DNA from: an uncultured Clostridia bacterium
Lineage (GTDB): Bacteria; Bacillota; Clostridia; Oscillospirales; Ruminococcaceae
Reading direction: 5' to 3'
NCBI GenBank assembly: GCA_947588775.1
Contig: CANPZQ010000014.1
Coordinates: forward strand, 1 to 23,875
Length of the DNA: 23,875 bases
A program made the translations under genes and the position numbers. The notes beneath the pieces were generated by a model that worked only from the letters and a program-made list of their open reading frames with translations, searched no databases and was not told the origin of the DNA. This document shows, piece after piece, positions 21,999 to 23,875 of this stretch (its first letter is position 1; every line of letters begins with the position of its first letter).

Positions 21999-22201
21999 GC
22001 GCGGCGAATGGGGCTGATTTCCTGCGGCCGACATGGCTTCTGCCCGCCACCCACCCGCCCGCCACCCACCCGCCCGCCCCGCCCCATTCGCCGCGCCTTC
22101 GATGGGGGCTATGAGGAAAGCGCGGCGGAAAAAGCGGGGAAACACCGCGAAATTACGGGGGCGGGCGGGTGGGACGCAGACAGCAGCTTTTTCCGCCGCG
22201 C
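21999..22201 (+). repeat. interspersed double-hairpin/G4 element, copy 5
   Basis: 203 bp. Hairpin I arms are 21999-22013 and 22082-22096 (15 bp perfect). Hairpin II arms are 22120-22135 and 22186-22201 (perfect 16 bp). The G tract GGGGGCGGGCGGGTGGG is at 22157-22173. The C tract (about 22042-22085) contains a tandem duplication of a roughly 15-base GCCACCCACCCGCCC unit, which explains the extra length. The right flank GGGGCTCTG is shared with copy 4. It lies between two convergent genes, after the terminator at 21882. Confidence 0.9.
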
Positions 22202-22256
22202 GGGGCTCTGCAGAAGCCGAAAGCCGGGACCCAGAAACCGTAAACCACCCAACCCT

Positions 22257-22281
22257 CCCCCCCCCCCCCCCCCCCCCCCCC
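22257..22281. repeat. 25-base C homopolymer
   Basis: An uninterrupted run of 25 C lies about 55 bases after copy 5. Runs this long slip during replication and sequencing, so the length is uncertain. It is intergenic. Confidence 0.85.
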
Positions 22282-22347
22282 TCTGCCATCAGATTTCAAC
22301 AGTTTGTTTTCTGTTTAAACAGGCCACCCCCACCCAAATTCCCCACC

Positions 22348-22374
22348 AAAAAGCCGCCTCCCCCGGCGGCCTTT
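22348..22374 (-). terminator. terminator of the antiporter gene
   Basis: On the minus strand GCCGCC (22365-22370) pairs with GGCGGC (22353-22358), followed by TTTTT (22348-22352), 7 bases after the stop codon. Confidence 0.8.
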
Positions 22375-22380
22375 CACCCC

Positions 22381-23697
22381 CTATTTCCCTTCCCCCTTCT
22401 GCTCTCCGATGTGGAAAATTTTCCCGACCGGGTTGTTCGGGGTTCTCGCGCTGGTTTTGCCTTCGGGGGTGATTTCGCCGGCGGCAATCAGCGAACGCTT
22501 CGTCAGGGCGGGGCCGACGAGCTCATAGAACAGAACCGAGAGCAGCACGACGTTTCGCACGACGTGGCCGTCGCTCAGGCTTTCGGCGGTAAGAGCCATT
22601 CCGAGGGCGACGCCGGCCTGCGGCAGAAGCGTGATTCCAAGGTGCTTCCGGATGAGTTTTGAGCATTTCGTGGCGGCGCAGCTCAGATACGCGCCGAAAT
22701 ATTTTCCCAGAGAACGGAAAACTATATAAACTCCGCCGATGATTAGTACAAGCGGGTTTGAGAGGATTGCAAGGTCGAGCTCCGCGCCGGACAGCACGAA
22801 GAACAGCACAAACAGCGGAGCCGTCCAGCTGTCGATTCTCCCCATAAGCTCCTCCGAGAAGTCGCAGACGTTGCAGAAAAGCGTTCCGCACATCATGCAT
22901 ACCAAAAGCAGACTGAAGCCGAAATGTATTCCGCCAATCTCGAATTCGAGCATCGAAAGGCCGATGGTCAGGAAAACAAATGCTATCGAAATCGAGAGGC
23001 GTTTTGAGCGGGAATGGAAGAATTTTTCAATCCCGAAGAGGGCAAGCCCGACCGCCGACCCCAAGAGCACCGACAGAACAATCTCTATAATCGGCTCTAA
23101 AATTATGGTGACAAGGCTTATTTCACCGCTTTCGAGGACCTTTGCGATTCCGAACGACGCCGAAAAGAGCATCAGACCGACCGCGTCGTCTATCGCGACG
23201 ACGAGCAGAAGCAGCTTTGTCATCGGGCCGTCGGCCTTGTACTGTCTTACGACCATGAGCGTGGCGGCGGGGGCTGTTGCGGCGGCAATCGCGCCGAGGG
23301 TTATTGCGGAGGAAACCGAAATCAGCTCAGGATTGATGAGGTGGAGTATGAGCAGAGCGGCGTCGACCATAAACGTCGTGAAAACGGCCTGTAAAATGCC
23401 GACGACGATGGCCTTCGCGCCCATCTGTTTAAGCTGTTCGATGCGGAACTCGTTTCCGATGGTGAACGCGATGAACCCGAGCGCGGCTTCGCTTATAAGG
23501 TCGAGCGAGGCTACGCCCTCAAGGCTACCGAAGCCTATTCCGAAGTCGGAAAGCCCGAGCGCGCCGATGCAAAACGGTCCCAAAAGCAATCCCGCGACAA
23601 GGTACGCGGTGACGGCGGGGAGGTTCAGGAGCTTCGCGATTCGCGACATCATCAGCCCGCCTATAAGACATATCGAAATCTGAATCAGTATCAGCAT
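22381..23697 (-). CDS. Kef/CPA2-type monovalent cation:proton antiporter
   Basis: A 438-residue membrane protein of the CPA2 family (Na+/H+ exchanger domain), with about 12 hydrophobic segments and no C-terminal RCK/TrkA-N domain. It would exchange Na+ or K+ for protons across the cell membrane. Family signs are the early LLNLPAVTAYLVAGLLLGP, the fourth-segment AAIAAATAPAATLMVVRQY, and DD in VVAIDDAVGLMLF, which holds the ion-binding acidic residues. Later segments include FVLSGAELDLAIL and LGITLLPQAGVALGMAL. The C-terminal tail (about 30 residues) is basic and short. A promoter at 23751 and the start MLILIQISICLIGG fit a single-gene transcript ending at the terminator at 22348. Ion specificity cannot be read from sequence. 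Confidence 0.88.
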   Translation of the reverse strand: MLILIQISICLIGGLMMSRIAKLLNLPAVTAYLVAGLLLGPFCIGALGLSDFGIGFGSLEGVASLDLISEAALGFIAFTIGNEFRIEQLKQMGAKAIVVGILQAVFTTFMVDAALLILHLINPELISVSSAITLGAIAAATAPAATLMVVRQYKADGPMTKLLLLVVAIDDAVGLMLFSASFGIAKVLESGEISLVTIILEPIIEIVLSVLLGSAVGLALFGIEKFFHSRSKRLSISIAFVFLTIGLSMLEFEIGGIHFGFSLLLVCMMCGTLFCNVCDFSEELMGRIDSWTAPLFVLFFVLSGAELDLAILSNPLVLIIGGVYIVFRSLGKYFGAYLSCAATKCSKLIRKHLGITLLPQAGVALGMALTAESLSDGHVVRNVVLLSVLFYELVGPALTKRSLIAAGEITPEGKTSARTPNNPVGKIFHIGEQKGEGK

Positions 23698-23750
23698 ATG
23701 TATCCTCTTTTCTTTACTGCCGGCGGCTGAACGGCAAATTTTCGATACTG

Positions 23751-23779
23751 ATTATACACCCCTTCGCGGAAATTTTCAA
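23751..23779 (-). promoter_or_regulatory. sigma-A promoter of the antiporter
   Basis: On the minus strand TTGAAA (23774-23779), a 17-bp spacer and TATAAT (23751-23756), about 50 bases before the start codon. Beyond it, to the window end, I see nothing else. Confidence 0.82.
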
Positions 23780-23875
23780 GTAAAAATGCACAAAATTTTC
23801 AATTATTTTTTGGACAAGGTGCGGACAGATGGGTGGAGGGCAGATGGCGGAAAATGGAGGGGGGATTTTGGGGGT

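Noticed and set aside
5484..22201. Could the repeats be a CRISPR array?
   Set aside because: Copies are kilobases apart, separated by genes, and about 190 bp long. There are no short regular spacers and no cas genes.

Overview
The window looks like the chromosome of a GC-rich member of the Clostridia (gut Oscillospirales-type, by inference). Its proteins resemble Firmicutes families (CsoR/CopA, ECF sigma factors, GtrA, FliB-type methylase, YqeG-type HAD). Most promoters are clean sigma-A hexamers with 17-bp spacers, Shine-Dalgarno sites are strong, and the ends of conjugative-element genes lie at the left edge. No rRNA, tRNA or CRISPR array was seen.

Left edge (1-2050, all minus strand): the start of an integrative/conjugative element. 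In transcription order it holds a truncated SpoVT/AbrB-like leader ORF, a terminator or attenuator hairpin, a RepA-like initiator, a PcfB-like protein, and the N-terminus of a VirD4/TraG coupling protein that stops after about 100 residues. The repA coding sequence contains nine contiguous or nearly contiguous 15-bp units: three AT-rich and six GGATTWTCC iterons carrying DnaA-box-like words. This looks like a replication origin embedded in the initiator gene.

2388-4825: a small conserved hypothetical gene, then an ECF sigma factor and its C-terminal extension. These two lie in one frame, separated by a single TGA where the family probably has Trp.

4845-8398: GtrA-like membrane protein, orphan FliB-type lysine methylase and a membrane-anchored XRE regulator. 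The intergenic regions are filled by a striking repeat family.

8883-11880: a copper-resistance operon, made of a consensus promoter with a CsoR operator, csoR, and copA with a C-terminal HMA domain. That domain has its own strong internal ribosome binding site and is probably also made as CopZ.

12124-17415: a six-gene operon of ECF sigma factor, membrane-anchored anti-sigma-like protein, lipoprotein, two ABC permease-like proteins and an ABC ATPase. The last three genes start with TTG, two of them in TTGA stop/start overlaps, and the operon ends at a bidirectional terminator.

17447-23756: a small membrane protein, a CE1/esterase-D-like lipoprotein, a HAD protein with an unknown C-terminal domain, an ADP-ribosylglycohydrolase broken by an in-frame TAA, and a Kef/CPA2-type cation:proton antiporter.

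The most unusual signal is an interspersed element of about 187-256 bp, present in five full copies (5484, 7043, 8484, 19418, 21999), one inverted half copy (5895) and one possible degenerate piece (5300). Each full copy has two long perfect or near-perfect hairpins. Loop I carries a C-rich G-quadruplex complement, loop II carries a one-nucleotide-loop G-quadruplex motif, and the two loops are complementary to each other. All five full copies are intergenic and in the same orientation.
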